A DNA stretch of 64,000 nt from an uncultured Acidovorax sp. (lineage in GTDB: Bacteria; Pseudomonadota; Gammaproteobacteria; Burkholderiales; Burkholderiaceae_C), in NCBI GenBank assembly GCA_913774625.1, contig CAJYHL010000049.1:1-64000 (forward strand), read 5' to 3'. This document shows positions 12,291-21,081 of this stretch, in pieces; position 1 is the stretch's first letter; the number at the start of each line of letters is the position of its first letter. The notes under the pieces were generated by a model, which had not been told where the DNA came from, ran no database searches, and saw nothing but the letters and a program-made list of their open reading frames with translations. Both the position numbers and the translations under genes were made by a program.

Positions 12291-12524
12291 ATGGCACGCG
12301 TATGTGAAGTCACGGGCAAAGGCCCCATGGTCGGGAACAACGTTTCCCACGCCAACAACAAGACCAAGCGCCGGTTCCTGCCGAACCTGCAATACCGCCG
12401 TTTCTGGGTTGAGAGCGAAAACCGCTGGGTGCGCCTGCGCATTTCCAACGCCGGTCTGCGCCTGATCGACAAGAACGGTATCGACGCCGTGCTCGCAGAC
12501 CTGCGCGCACGCGGCCAGGCTTAA
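12291..12524 (+). CDS. rpmB: 50S ribosomal protein L28
   Basis: This 77-residue protein matches bacterial L28 along its length, beginning [20 protein letters not shown] and continuing through [13 protein letters not shown] to the C-terminal [16 protein letters not shown] segment. The ATG at 12291 has GGAG upstream (TTTCGGAGTGTCCTC). It is followed after 12 nt by rpmG, the standard L28-L33 pair, and both are driven by the promoter at 12096-12125. Confidence 0.97.
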   Translation: MARVCEVTGKGPMVGNNVSHANNKTKRRFLPNLQYRRFWVESENRWVRLRISNAGLRLIDKNGIDAVLADLRARGQA

Positions 12525-12536
12525 AGGAGAGCGACC

Positions 12537-12707
12537 ATGGCAACCAAAGGCGGACGCGACAAGATCAAGCTGGAATCCACTGCGGGTACCGGCCACTTCT
12601 ACACCACGACCAAGAACAAGAAGACGATGCCCGAGAAGATGCTGATCGTGAAATTCGATCCCAAGGCTCGCAAGCACGTCGAGTACAAGGAAATGAAGCT
12701 GAAGTGA
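12537..12707 (+). CDS. rpmG: 50S ribosomal protein L33
   Basis: This 56-residue protein is L33, with the signature [20 protein letters not shown] and C-terminal [18 protein letters not shown]. It lacks the zinc-binding Cys pairs, so it is the C- form usual in proteobacteria. AGGAGA lies upstream of the ATG at 12537. The downstream hairpin at 12741-12765 terminates the operon. Confidence 0.97.
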   Translation: MATKGGRDKIKLESTAGTGHFYTTTKNKKTMPEKMLIVKFDPKARKHVEYKEMKLK

Positions 12708-12740
12708 GCGATCCTTCAGGTTCATGCCCTTGAACGAAGA

Positions 12741-12765
12741 AACCGCCCCTCGGGGCGGTTTTTTT
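12741..12765. terminator. Intrinsic terminator after rpmG, shared with the convergent gene
   Basis: AACCGCCCC-TC-GGGGCGGTT is followed by a run of T (12759-12765) on the plus strand. The T-run overlaps the TAA stop codon of the convergent MocR gene (12764-12766), so the structure separates both transcripts. Confidence 0.85.
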
Positions 12766-14329
12766 ATGCCCGCAGGCTGGCCCTGGCCACTCCCGCCGGC
12801 CGCTGCTGGGCGGCCAGCAGTTCACCCAGCACGCGGTAGCCCTCCTCCACGCGCGGCGTGAACGGCATGCCGCAGCTCATGCGCAGGAAATGGTCGTAAC
12901 GGCCGGTGTTGGAGAACATCGCCCCCGGCGCCACGCGGATGCCGCGGGCCAGCGCCTCGTCGTAGAGCCGGCTGGTGGATATGCCTGCCGGCAGCTCCAT
13001 CCACAGGCTGATGCCGCCGGGCGGCAGGCTCAGGCGGGTGCCCTGCGGGAAATAGCGGGCGATGGCGCGGGCAGAGGCCTCGCGCTGCTCGCGCAGCTGC
13101 ACCCGCATGCGCCGCAGGTGGCGCTCGTAGGCCGGCGAGCCCACGCTGCGCGCCGCCAGCAGCTGCGACCACGACTGCATGTTGCGTGTGCGGGCGAACT
13201 TGAGCATCTGCACCCGGGCATGCCAGCGGCCGGCACTCATCCAGCCCTGGCGCAGCCCGGGGGCGAAGCTCTTGCTGAGCGATGCGCAGTAGATCACCTG
13301 GCCCGCCTCGCCCGGCCGGTCCCAGGCCTTGGCCGGACGCAGCGGCTGGGGCGATTCGACGAATTCACGGTAGATGTCGTCCTCGACCAGCGCCAGGCCG
13401 TATTCCACGCACAGCGCCACCAGCCGCTGCTTGTGGCTGTCGGGCATGACGCTGCCCAGCGGCATCTGCAGGTGCGGCACCACCACCACGCCCTTCAGGC
13501 GCGGCTCGTTGCGCGCGGCCAGCTCCAGCGCCTCCAGCGAGATGCCGGTGCGCGGGCTGCAGGGAATCTCCAGCGCGCGCAGGCCGCGCACCTCGATGGC
13601 CTGCAGGATGCCGAAAAAGGTGGGGGACTCCACCGCGATCACGTCGCCAGGCTCGGCGATGGCGTCCAGCGCCAGGTTGACGGCTTCGGAGTTGCCATGC
13701 GTGGCGCCGATCTCGTCGGGTGGAATGCTGACGCCGAAGCCCAGCGCATGGCGTGCCATGGCCTGCTGGAACTCGGCATGGGTGGTCGGCGCGGACGGGC
13801 CGTAGACCAGCACGTCGGGCTGCTCACGCAGCAGGCCGATGGCCAGCCGGTTGAGCGCGGCGGCATCGAACAGGCTGGGGGCCGGCATGGCGCTGCCCAG
13901 GTCCAGCACGCCCGGGCCGGCACGGCGGGCCTTTTCCAGGAAGAGGGAGATACGCTCGTTGATGCCGGCGAAGACTTGCGGATCGGGCTGCAGCGGCTCG
14001 TGGACCTCGGGTTCCCGCACGGCGGGCAGCAGAGCCGCCTGCGCAGGATGGCGCACGAAGTAGCCGACGCGTTCGCGCGCCTCGGCCACGCCGCGCTCCT
14101 CCAGGTGGCGCAGCACCTGCAAGGCGGTGGTGAGGCTCACCCCGTGGCGCTGGCACAGCTCCCGCACCGACGGCAGGCGCATGCCCGGCGACAGGCTGCC
14201 CGAGGCCACGGCCTGCTCGTACAGGCCGGCCAACTGGCGGTACAGGGTCGGGGTCGGGACCGCGCCGCCCCCGGGCGCCCCGGAGCCATGGGTTGCAGGG
14301 GGCGGGGAGGCGATGGAACGAAGCGGCAT
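12764..14329 (-). CDS. MocR-type (GntR/aminotransferase fusion) transcriptional regulator
   Basis: This 521-residue protein joins an N-terminal GntR winged-helix domain (about residues 30-105, MRLPSVRELCQRHGVSLTTA) to a fold-type-I aminotransferase domain. The PLP lysine sits in SLSKSFAPGLRQGW. Family members (PdxR, GabR, TauR) use PLP or a PLP adduct to control vitamin B6, GABA or taurine genes; the target cannot be read here. I use the ATG at 14327-14329; a longer frame adds an unsupported Cys/His-rich stretch. It is divergent from a DUF2917-like gene at 14594, a possible target since MocR proteins often regulate a divergent neighbour. Confidence 0.88.
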   Translation of the reverse strand: MPLRSIASPPPATHGSGAPGGGAVPTPTLYRQLAGLYEQAVASGSLSPGMRLPSVRELCQRHGVSLTTALQVLRHLEERGVAEARERVGYFVRHPAQAALLPAVREPEVHEPLQPDPQVFAGINERISLFLEKARRAGPGVLDLGSAMPAPSLFDAAALNRLAIGLLREQPDVLVYGPSAPTTHAEFQQAMARHALGFGVSIPPDEIGATHGNSEAVNLALDAIAEPGDVIAVESPTFFGILQAIEVRGLRALEIPCSPRTGISLEALELAARNEPRLKGVVVVPHLQMPLGSVMPDSHKQRLVALCVEYGLALVEDDIYREFVESPQPLRPAKAWDRPGEAGQVIYCASLSKSFAPGLRQGWMSAGRWHARVQMLKFARTRNMQSWSQLLAARSVGSPAYERHLRRMRVQLREQREASARAIARYFPQGTRLSLPPGGISLWMELPAGISTSRLYDEALARGIRVAPGAMFSNTGRYDHFLRMSCGMPFTPRVEEGYRVLGELLAAQQRPAGVARASLRA

Positions 14330-14593
14330 GGCGGTGGAACAGTAGGGCGAATGCGGCAGGGGGAGCGGGCCGTACGAGCAGGTGTGGGCCGGAAAGGTGC
14401 GCCGCGCGCTGCAGCCATCATGCCGCAAGCCCCCGCGCGGCGACAGATACAGGCTGCGGCCGGCGGGACCATAACAGGCGCGTCGCCATGCACGCTGTTA
14501 CGCCCGCTGCGGCACCTGCGTGTGCCTGTCGCGGTGCGGCCGAACTCCCTACGCTGGAGGCCTTCTCTCCCCCTTCACGACCGAGGTCCACCC

Positions 14594-15022
14594 ATGCCTG
14601 CCGCCCACACATCCCCTACGCCCTCAGCCCCCGGCCCTGCCTTTCAGGGCACGGTCCTGCCCATTGCCCTGGCCCGGGGCTGCACCACCCTGGTGTGCGT
14701 GCCGGAAGGCGCCACGCTGCGCACGCGCCAGGGCTGCCTGGCCGTGCAGGAAGGCCCGCTGGTCTGCGGCCAGGTGCTGGTGGGGGCGGGGCCGGACCGC
14801 CTGCTCGCTGCCGGCGAGGGCTGGCAGGCGCTGCCCGGTTCAGGGGCGCACTGGCTGCGCATCACCGCGCTGCAGAGCAGCCACGCGCAGCTGGAAGAAC
14901 CGGCGCCGGCGCCCGGCTGGATGGCTCTCGCCGCCGGCCGGATGGCGCGGGCCTTTGCCGGGCTGCAGCGCTTTCTGGCCGCCCGGCCTCAGGCAGAGGA
15001 CCGCGCGGCACGCATTTCCTGA
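14594..15022 (+). CDS. DUF2917-like protein
   Basis: This 142-residue protein has a central segment (ATLRTRQGCLAVQEG followed by GWQALPGSGAHWLRITAL) that resembles DUF2917, a small beta-rich cupin-like family common in Burkholderiales. The C-terminus (about 95-142) is Ala/Arg-rich. The ATG at 14594 follows GAGGTCCACCC. It is divergent from the MocR regulator, with 264 bp between. The family has no established function. The assignment rests on a short pattern and is tentative. Confidence 0.55.
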   Translation: MPAAHTSPTPSAPGPAFQGTVLPIALARGCTTLVCVPEGATLRTRQGCLAVQEGPLVCGQVLVGAGPDRLLAAGEGWQALPGSGAHWLRITALQSSHAQLEEPAPAPGWMALAAGRMARAFAGLQRFLAARPQAEDRAARIS

Positions 15023-15059
15023 ACCAAGGGCCGCGGGTCCGCAGCCCCGGCCCGCGATC

Positions 15060-16274
15060 TCAGGCCTGCGCGGCCCGCAGGCGCAGCGAGAAGTCCCGCA
15101 GGGCGGCCACGCCGCTGTCTTCCGCGCGCTGGCACCAGGCCTGCAGGTCGGCCGTGAGCTGCTCGCGGGTGCGCGAGGTGTTGAGCCAGAGCTGTCGCAG
15201 CTCTTCGCGCATGGCCACCATCTTGTCGAGCACCGGATGGGCCTGGCGCGCCAGCGCGATGTGCTCGCGGGCACGAGCCGGCACCTTCTCGGCGTCGCGG
15301 TGCAGCCAGCGGCGCGCGGCGCGCAGCACCGACGCATCGGCCTGACGGGCCTTGAGCGCCGCCAGCTCTTCGCGGCAGGCGCGGCGCACGCTGCGGGCGT
15401 AGCCGGCCATCATTTCATAGCGATGGGCGATCACCGCCTCCAGCGTCTTCTCGTCGGCCACGGGCCTGACCTCGCCCAGGCGCAGCTTGGGCGGCGTCTT
15501 CTTGACCTTGGCCCAGCCCACGGCCTGCATCAGGCGGATGTAGGCCCAGCCGATATCGAATTCATAGCGCTTGACCGAGAACTTGGCCGAGGTGGGATAG
15601 GTGTGGTGGTTGTTGTGCAGCTCTTCGCCGCCGATCACCAGGCCCCAGGGCACGAGGTTGGTGGAGGCATCGGTGGCCTCGAAGTTGCGGTAGCCCCAGT
15701 AATGGCCGATGCCGTTGACCACGCCGGCCGCCCAGAACGGGATCCAGAGCATCTGCACGGCCCACACGGTGGCGCCCAGGGCGCCGAAGAGCGCCAGGTC
15801 CAGCAGCAGCATCAGCGACACGCCCAGGGCGCTGTAGCGGCCATAAACGTTGCGCTCCATCCAGTCCTGCGGCGTGCCGTGGCCGAACTTGGCGATGGTT
15901 TCGGCATTGGCCGATTCGGCGCGGTAGAGCTCTGCGCCGCGCCACATCACGGTGTCCAGCCCGCGGGTCTGCGGGCTGTGCGGATCGTCCTCCGTCTCGC
16001 ACTTGGCGTGGTGCTTGCGGTGGATGGCCACCCATTCGCGGGTGACCATGCCCGTGCCCAGCCACAGCCAGAAGCGGAAGAAGTGCGAGGGCACCGGGCC
16101 CAGGTCCACCGAGCGGTGGGCCTGCGAGCGATGCAGGAAGATGGTCACCGCGGCGATGGTGATGTGGGTGGTGACCAGCGTGTAGAGCAGGACCTGCCAC
16201 CAGGACAAATCCAGGGCGCCATGGGCCAGCCAGTCGATAGCGGCGTCGAGAAACGCCCAGTCAGGTAGCAGCAT
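15060..16274 (-). CDS. Acyl-CoA/phospholipid desaturase (delta-9 type)
   Basis: This 404-residue membrane di-iron desaturase shows the three histidine boxes: HRSQAH at residues 48-53, HRKHH in a WVAIHRKHHAKCE context, and HNNHH in GEELHNNHHTYPT. That pattern fits the delta-9 (OLE1/DesC-type) fatty-acid desaturases. Hydrophobic segments flank the boxes. A C-terminal charged extension of about 150 residues beyond the last box is Arg/Ala-rich. The ATG at 16272-16274 was preferred; an in-frame TTG 21 nt upstream has no better ribosome-binding site. The next upstream gene on the strand is the rRNA methyltransferase, 39 nt away. Confidence 0.88.
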   Translation of the reverse strand: MLLPDWAFLDAAIDWLAHGALDLSWWQVLLYTLVTTHITIAAVTIFLHRSQAHRSVDLGPVPSHFFRFWLWLGTGMVTREWVAIHRKHHAKCETEDDPHSPQTRGLDTVMWRGAELYRAESANAETIAKFGHGTPQDWMERNVYGRYSALGVSLMLLLDLALFGALGATVWAVQMLWIPFWAAGVVNGIGHYWGYRNFEATDASTNLVPWGLVIGGEELHNNHHTYPTSAKFSVKRYEFDIGWAYIRLMQAVGWAKVKKTPPKLRLGEVRPVADEKTLEAVIAHRYEMMAGYARSVRRACREELAALKARQADASVLRAARRWLHRDAEKVPARAREHIALARQAHPVLDKMVAMREELRQLWLNTSRTREQLTADLQAWCQRAEDSGVAALRDFSLRLRAAQA

Positions 16275-16313
16275 CGAAGGTATTCCGTCTCTCAAAAGGG
16301 CGCTCGCCCTGGA

Positions 16314-17588
16314 TCAGGGCTTGCGCGTCCACACGGCGGCGAAGAAGCCGTCGGTCTGGTGCAGATGGGGCCAGAGGCGCAAATAGCCAGTGCCTGTGTC
16401 GCCGCCGCTGCACAGCTGCGCGGCATGCTCCACCTTGAGCTGGGCCAGCAGCTCACCCGCATCGGCCGGCACGAAGTCGGAGTGTGCGGCAGAGAAGGCC
16501 TGGGCGATCTCCTCGTTTTCCTGTGGCAGCACGCTGCAGGTGGCATAGACCAGCCGGCCGCCCGGCTTGACCAGGCGGGCGGCGCTGGCCAGGATGGCGG
16601 TCTGCTTGGCGGCCAGCTCCTGCAGCGCCTCGGGTGACTGGCGCCATTTCAGGTCGGGATTGCGGCGCAGCGTGCCCAGGCCGGAACAGGGGGCATCGAC
16701 CAGCACGCGGTCGATCTTGCCGGCCAGGCGCTTGACGCGGTCGTCGCGCTCATGCGCGATGGCGGCCGGATGCACGTTCGAGAGGCCGCTGCGCGCCAGG
16801 CGCGGCTTGAGCGCGTCGAGCCGGTGGGCCGACACGTCGAAGGCATAGAGCCGGCCGGTGTTGCGCATGCTGGCGCCGATGGCCAGGGTCTTGCCGCCCG
16901 CGCCGGCGCAGAAATCGACCACCATCTCGCCACGCTTGGCATCCAGCAGCAGGGCCAGCAGCTGCGAGCCCTCGTCCTGCACCTCGATGGCGCCGCGCAC
17001 GAAAGCAGGCAGCTTGGTGAGCGCGGGCTTGCCCTCCACGCGCAGGCCCCAGGGCGAATACGGCGTGGCAAGGGCCTTGATGCCGGCGGCGGAAAGCTCC
17101 TTCTGCACCTCGGCGCGCTTGTCGGCCAGGGCGTTCACGCGCAAATCCAGCGGCGCGGCCTGCTGCAGGCTCTCGGCCAGCGGCCAGAAGCCATCGCCCA
17201 GCTGACCTTTCAGCGGCGCGGCCAGCCAGTCAGGCAGGTTGTGGCGATGGCGCTCCATCAGGTCGTCGGGCTGCACGGTGTCGCACTGGTCGAGCCAGGT
17301 CTTTTCCTGCTCGTTCAGCGCGCTTTTCAGGAAGTCGCGCGGGCCATGGAAGCCCAGGATGGCCAGGCGCCGCTCCTTGGGGCCGCTGCCCGAACGGGCG
17401 AGCTGCTCGAACAGCAGCTTCTTGCGCAGCACGGTGTAGGTGGTTTCGGCCAGGGTGGCGCGCTCGCGCGGGCCGAGGGAGCGGTTGTCGCGGAAGAAAC
17501 GGGACACCACGGCATCGGCCGGGTGTTCGAAGGTGAGGGTCAGCCTGACCAGTTCGGCGCAGGCGTCCAGAAGGGCTTTCGGATGCAT
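16314..17588 (-). CDS. RsmB/NOP-family rRNA cytosine-C5 methyltransferase
   Basis: This 424-residue protein has a degenerate N-terminal NusB-like region and a C-terminal SAM-dependent methyltransferase domain: AGAGGKTLAIGASM (SAM-binding), DAPCSGLGTLRRNPDLKW (motif IV, with the second cysteine) and YATCSVLPQENEE (motif VI, catalytic cysteine). It methylates an rRNA cytosine, probably as RsmB does at C967 of 16S rRNA. The N-terminal part is shorter and less NusB-like than in E. coli RsmB, so it may be a related paralogue. The start is the ATG at 17586-17588. Confidence 0.85.
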   Translation of the reverse strand: MHPKALLDACAELVRLTLTFEHPADAVVSRFFRDNRSLGPRERATLAETTYTVLRKKLLFEQLARSGSGPKERRLAILGFHGPRDFLKSALNEQEKTWLDQCDTVQPDDLMERHRHNLPDWLAAPLKGQLGDGFWPLAESLQQAAPLDLRVNALADKRAEVQKELSAAGIKALATPYSPWGLRVEGKPALTKLPAFVRGAIEVQDEGSQLLALLLDAKRGEMVVDFCAGAGGKTLAIGASMRNTGRLYAFDVSAHRLDALKPRLARSGLSNVHPAAIAHERDDRVKRLAGKIDRVLVDAPCSGLGTLRRNPDLKWRQSPEALQELAAKQTAILASAARLVKPGGRLVYATCSVLPQENEEIAQAFSAAHSDFVPADAGELLAQLKVEHAAQLCSGGDTGTGYLRLWPHLHQTDGFFAAVWTRKP

Positions 17589-17893
17589 GCCCCGATTGTC
17601 CCATTGCCGCCGTCTCCGCCGGCAGGGGCGCCGGATGCCCTCGTGCCCAGCGCCTGTTCGAGGTCCTTCAGGCGCGACCTGCCGGAGCGCCCCGGGCCGC
17701 AGGTACGGGCACGAAACCAGCCACCGGTCCGGCCATGGGGGAGGCCATGCCGGCGGAGGAGCCCGCCCGCCAGCCAGGCTCGAAGCCCATTACCATCGAC
17801 AACGCGGGCCAGGCCAGGCCGCTCTTCTCGGCCCGAACCGGCAGGCGGCTGCGAAGCCGGGGGCGATTCAGCAACAAGCAAAGGAACTTGCGC
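17589..17893. other. 305-bp intergenic region before the tail-sheath island
   Basis: No convincing gene. It separates the minus-strand methyltransferase from the plus-strand sheath gene, so it should carry both promoters, but I see no clear -35/-10 pair. I see no attachment site, direct repeat or tRNA fragment that would mark an insertion boundary. Confidence 0.5.
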
Positions 17894-19696
17894 ATGTCCA
17901 CCTCGGTTTCCGCCGGTCTGAATCGCTCGACGCCAGGCGTGTATATCAACGAGCTACCCGCCTTCGGCACTGCCATCGTCGGCGTATCTACCGCCGTGCC
18001 GATCTTCATCGGCTACACCGAAGTGGCCGGCGGCCCGGCAACGGGCAAGCCGCTCTACAACACGGCAGTGCCGATCTCCTCGATGAAGGAGTTCATCCAG
18101 TACTTCGGCGGCCCGGCCCCGGCGAGGTACGAGGTCGTCGAACTGGGCCATCCACAGCACCCCTCGGGCCATGCATCCGGAGCGTCCGATAACAACGCCC
18201 CGGCCGTGCAGCCGCCTGCCTCCTTCTCCGCCGCTTTCGCCGATGAGAGCGGCAATATCTCGACGCGGCCCTTCGTGCTGCAGCCCCATAAGCCTCCGAA
18301 CAAACCCGGGCAGTTCAATCTGTACTGGAGCATGCAGGCCTTTTTCGCCAATGGCGGCGGAGACTGCTTCGTGGTGTCCGTAGGGAGCTACTGGCTCAAC
18401 GAGTTTCCGACCCCGGCCAGCCTGTCCACGCCCGTCCCCGGCAGTTGGATGGCAGGCACCATCGAGCCGGGCGACCCGAACGGCGACGCCCACAGCGGCC
18501 AGTCCGGCCTGAATGTGGGGCTGGCCGTCGCCGGCGACACCACCGGGCCCACCATGATCGTGGTGCCGGAGGCCTGCCAGCTCTGCGGTCCGGACTACGC
18601 ATCCATCGCCTGCAACATGCTGCTGCAGGCGTCCCGGATGCAGGACCGGATGGCCATCCTGGACCTGCCCGGCGCCCTCTCCGCCGACACCTGGCAGGCC
18701 CTGCAGGCAGCGCAGACGGCGCTGTCCGATGCCATCGCGCCCCAGGTCTCCAGCGCCAGCTATGGCGCCTGCTACGGCCCCGCGCTCAGGACTTCCATCA
18801 TCAGCGTCGATGACATCCTCTACACCGCCCTGCAGGCGCCGGACGGCGACAACCGCACGCTCAACAAGCTGCTCACCGCGCAGGCCGCCACGCTCTACGG
18901 TGGCGATCCCAATGTGCTGGGCCAGGTGAGGTCCGCCATCGCGGCGGCCTTTCCCGTCCCCGCCTCGGCCTCAGGCAAGAGCCATTCGACCAGCGGCAAC
19001 TATTCCCCGGCTCCCGCTGACGGCGCAGCGCTGAAGCCATGGATGGCGAGCCTGGACCAGCAACTGCTCGATACCCTGCCGGTGTTCCGGCAGATCAAGC
19101 AGCTGGTCGTCGATCACATGAACACGCTGCCGCCGAGCGGCCTGCTGGCCGGCATCTGGACCACCAGCGACAAGCTCAACGGCGTGTGGAACGCTCCGGC
19201 CAACATGGCGCTGGCTTCGGTCGTGGCGCCGCTCTGCGACCTGACCGATGCGCAGCAGGGCGGGTTCAACGTGCCGGCCAACGGCGAGGCCATCAACATC
19301 GTCCGCGCCCAGCCCTCGCGGGGCAGCGTGGTGTGGGGCGCACGCACGCTGGACGGCAACAGCAACGACTACCGCTATATCCAGGTCAGGCGCACCCTGA
19401 TCTACATAGAACAATCGATCAAGCTCGCGCTGCAGAACTATGTCTTCGCCCCCAACGACGCCACCACCTGGTCAGCCGTGACGGCCGCCATCGGCAGCTT
19501 TCTGACAGGCGTCTGGCAGCAGGGGGGCCTGATGGGCGATAAGCCCGGCGATGCGTTTTCGGTGGCATGTGGACTGGGCTCCTCCATGACGGCCCAGAAC
19601 GTGCTGGATGGCTACATGGTCGTCACCGTGCTCCTGCAGTTGACCGGCCACGATGAATTCATGGAGCTCGCATTCACGCAGACCATGGGCAGCTGA
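17894..19696 (+). CDS. Contractile tail sheath protein (phage/eCIS type)
   Basis: This 600-residue protein belongs to the tail-sheath family of contractile phages and extracellular contractile injection systems. The N-terminus TPGVYINELPAFGTAIVGVS, the following PIFIGYTEVAGG and the FFANGGGDCFVVSVG strand are typical. The C-terminal domain has RGSVVWGARTL, YIQVRRTLIYIEQSIKLAL and FAPND, then VACGLGSSMTAQNVLDGYM and a final strand ending HDEFMELAFTQTMGS, which would form the interlocking handshake. A Ser/Pro/Ala-rich insertion lies around residues 90-130. The ATG at 17894 has AAGGAA nine nt upstream. Two tube genes follow directly. No baseplate, spike, terminator or ATPase genes are nearby. 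Confidence 0.9.
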   Translation: MSTSVSAGLNRSTPGVYINELPAFGTAIVGVSTAVPIFIGYTEVAGGPATGKPLYNTAVPISSMKEFIQYFGGPAPARYEVVELGHPQHPSGHASGASDNNAPAVQPPASFSAAFADESGNISTRPFVLQPHKPPNKPGQFNLYWSMQAFFANGGGDCFVVSVGSYWLNEFPTPASLSTPVPGSWMAGTIEPGDPNGDAHSGQSGLNVGLAVAGDTTGPTMIVVPEACQLCGPDYASIACNMLLQASRMQDRMAILDLPGALSADTWQALQAAQTALSDAIAPQVSSASYGACYGPALRTSIISVDDILYTALQAPDGDNRTLNKLLTAQAATLYGGDPNVLGQVRSAIAAAFPVPASASGKSHSTSGNYSPAPADGAALKPWMASLDQQLLDTLPVFRQIKQLVVDHMNTLPPSGLLAGIWTTSDKLNGVWNAPANMALASVVAPLCDLTDAQQGGFNVPANGEAINIVRAQPSRGSVVWGARTLDGNSNDYRYIQVRRTLIYIEQSIKLALQNYVFAPNDATTWSAVTAAIGSFLTGVWQQGGLMGDKPGDAFSVACGLGSSMTAQNVLDGYMVVTVLLQLTGHDEFMELAFTQTMGS

Positions 19697-19750
19697 GCCG
19701 AATTGCCCTGCCCCCGCATTTCTGCATTCATCTGGCACAAGGAAAGCGTC

Positions 19751-20200
19751 ATGAACGGATCAACCCCCAACACCACCTGGCCCCTGCCCAAGTTCTACTT
19801 CTCCGTCACCGGCATTCCGGGCAATCCGGTCTTCCAGGAAATCACCGGCCTGGAAGCGGACGCTCAGGTCATCGAATACCGCGCCGGCAACAGTCCGGTC
19901 TTCTCGCCCATCAAGATGCCGGGCCTGCGCAAGGTCGGCACCGTGACGATGAGGAAAGGCATCTTCGTCACGGACTCGAACCTGCAGGCGTGGTTCGACT
20001 CGATCACCATGAATACGATCAAGCGATGCACGATCGTGGTTGCGCTGTTGGACGAGACCGGCAATCCTCAATACAAATGGCAGCTCGACAATGCCTTCCC
20101 GGTGAAGCTGACCGGCACCGACCTCAAGTCGGACGGGAACGAGGTAGCCGTGGAATCCATCGAGGTCGCCTACGAAACCATGACCATCGTATCGCCCTGA
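19751..20200 (+). CDS. Tail tube protein 1 (phage/eCIS type)
   Basis: This 149-residue protein is of the T4 gp19-like / conserved phage tail family. It has FYFSVTGIPGNPVFQEITGL, then KMPGLRKVGTVTMRKGIFV and the end VESIEVAYETMTI, the usual inner-tube strand pattern. It would stack as hexamers inside the sheath. AAGGAAA precedes the ATG at 19751, 54 nt after the sheath gene. It is probably co-transcribed with the sheath and the second tube gene. Confidence 0.9.
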   Translation: MNGSTPNTTWPLPKFYFSVTGIPGNPVFQEITGLEADAQVIEYRAGNSPVFSPIKMPGLRKVGTVTMRKGIFVTDSNLQAWFDSITMNTIKRCTIVVALLDETGNPQYKWQLDNAFPVKLTGTDLKSDGNEVAVESIEVAYETMTIVSP

Positions 20201-20215
20201 GCTGATGCGTCGAAG

Positions 20216-20704
20216 ATGCCCGCCTCCACTGCCTACTATCCGCCGCCGGCGTTTGCCTTCTCGGTTTCCGTCGTGTCCGGCGACGCCCACGATTCAGGCG
20301 CCGACATCGATGCAGCCTTCCAGGAAGTCAGCGGCATCGATCCGCGGGTCGATCTGGAAGAGGTGGTCGAAGGGGGGCTCAACAGCCATGTGCATCAACT
20401 CCCCGGCGTGACCAAGCACCCCAACCTGGTGCTCAAGCGCGGCTACGTCACCAAGTCCTCGTCGCTGGCGCGATGGGCTTCGCAAAGCGTGGGCGGCACG
20501 CTGGGCGCGCCCATCCAGGTCCAGACCTTGAACATCCGCCTGCTGGGCAGCGATGGGCAAACCCTGGTGACCTGGACCTTCCTGAACGCCTGGCCCGTGA
20601 GGTGGGAGGTCGGAACACTGGACGCCAGCAACAGCGACGCGGTGCTCACGCAGACGCTGGAGTTCGCCTATGCCACCGTCACCATCACACGCAATGGCAA
20701 CTGA
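20216..20704 (+). CDS. Tail tube protein 2 (phage/eCIS type)
   Basis: This 162-residue paralogue belongs to the same tube family: FSVSVVSGDAHDSGADIDAA, AFQEVSGIDPRVDLEEVVEGG, HPNLVLKRGYV, WTFLNAWPVRWEVGTLDA and the final LEFAYATVTI. Two non-identical tube genes directly after a sheath is the normal order in eCIS loci. It starts 15 nt after tube 1 at the ATG at 20216, with a weak ribosome-binding site, suggesting translational coupling. No further tail gene follows; the next gene is on the opposite strand. Confidence 0.88.
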   Translation: MPASTAYYPPPAFAFSVSVVSGDAHDSGADIDAAFQEVSGIDPRVDLEEVVEGGLNSHVHQLPGVTKHPNLVLKRGYVTKSSSLARWASQSVGGTLGAPIQVQTLNIRLLGSDGQTLVTWTFLNAWPVRWEVGTLDASNSDAVLTQTLEFAYATVTITRNGN

Positions 20705-20775
20705 CTCATTGGCAGTTGTTTGCGGCACAGCGCACTGGGGTCACGGAACCAGGAAGCCATGAAGAGGCTCGCCTC

Positions 20776-21081
20776 TCAGACCACTACATCCACCCACCGC
20801 CCCAGGGCGCGCGCGCCCTGGTTCACATAGGCCGCTGCGGCCCCGCCCAGGCGCGACACGGCCTGGACCGTGCCGCTCGCGCCCTGAGCCAGGCCGGCAA
20901 CCGCGCCCTCGACCGCATCGGCGACGAAGCCGCTCGCCAGGCTGCCTGCGCCCCCCGCATTCACGGCGAACGCCAGGCCTGCGGCCTGACCGAGGACTTC
21001 GCTGGCGGGGCGCCGACGCGCCAGGCCGTCTGCAAGCTGGACCAGGCTGCGCGCCGCCTGTACGGACTGAAGGGTGTTCAT
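20776..21081 (-). CDS. Small Ala/Gly-rich protein of unknown function
   Basis: I do not recognise this 101-residue protein. It is Ala/Gly/Val-rich, with a central amphipathic or weakly hydrophobic helix (GQAAGLAFAVNAGGAGSLAS) and the C-terminal pattern AYVNQGARALGRWVDVVV. That ending resembles the C-terminus of the divergent plus-strand protein at 21374-21868 (TYLAQGWNAARALVDEVT), so the two may be paralogues or share a recruitment tag. The ATG at 21079-21081 opens onto the A+T-rich control region at 21082-21373. It is convergent with tube gene 2. Coding support is moderate: the alternative plus-strand frame across it looks like a shadow. Confidence 0.55.
   Translation of the reverse strand: MNTLQSVQAARSLVQLADGLARRRPASEVLGQAAGLAFAVNAGGAGSLASGFVADAVEGAVAGLAQGASGTVQAVSRLGGAAAAYVNQGARALGRWVDVVV

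Noticed and set aside
12890-15022. A 710-codon plus-strand frame across the MocR gene
   Set aside because: His/Arg/Gln-rich antisense shadow of the MocR gene; only the part from 14594 looks like a protein.
17894-20704. Sheath and tube genes as a prophage
   Set aside because: No integrase, terminase, capsid, portal, lysis or tail-fibre genes are near, and no attachment-site repeats were seen.
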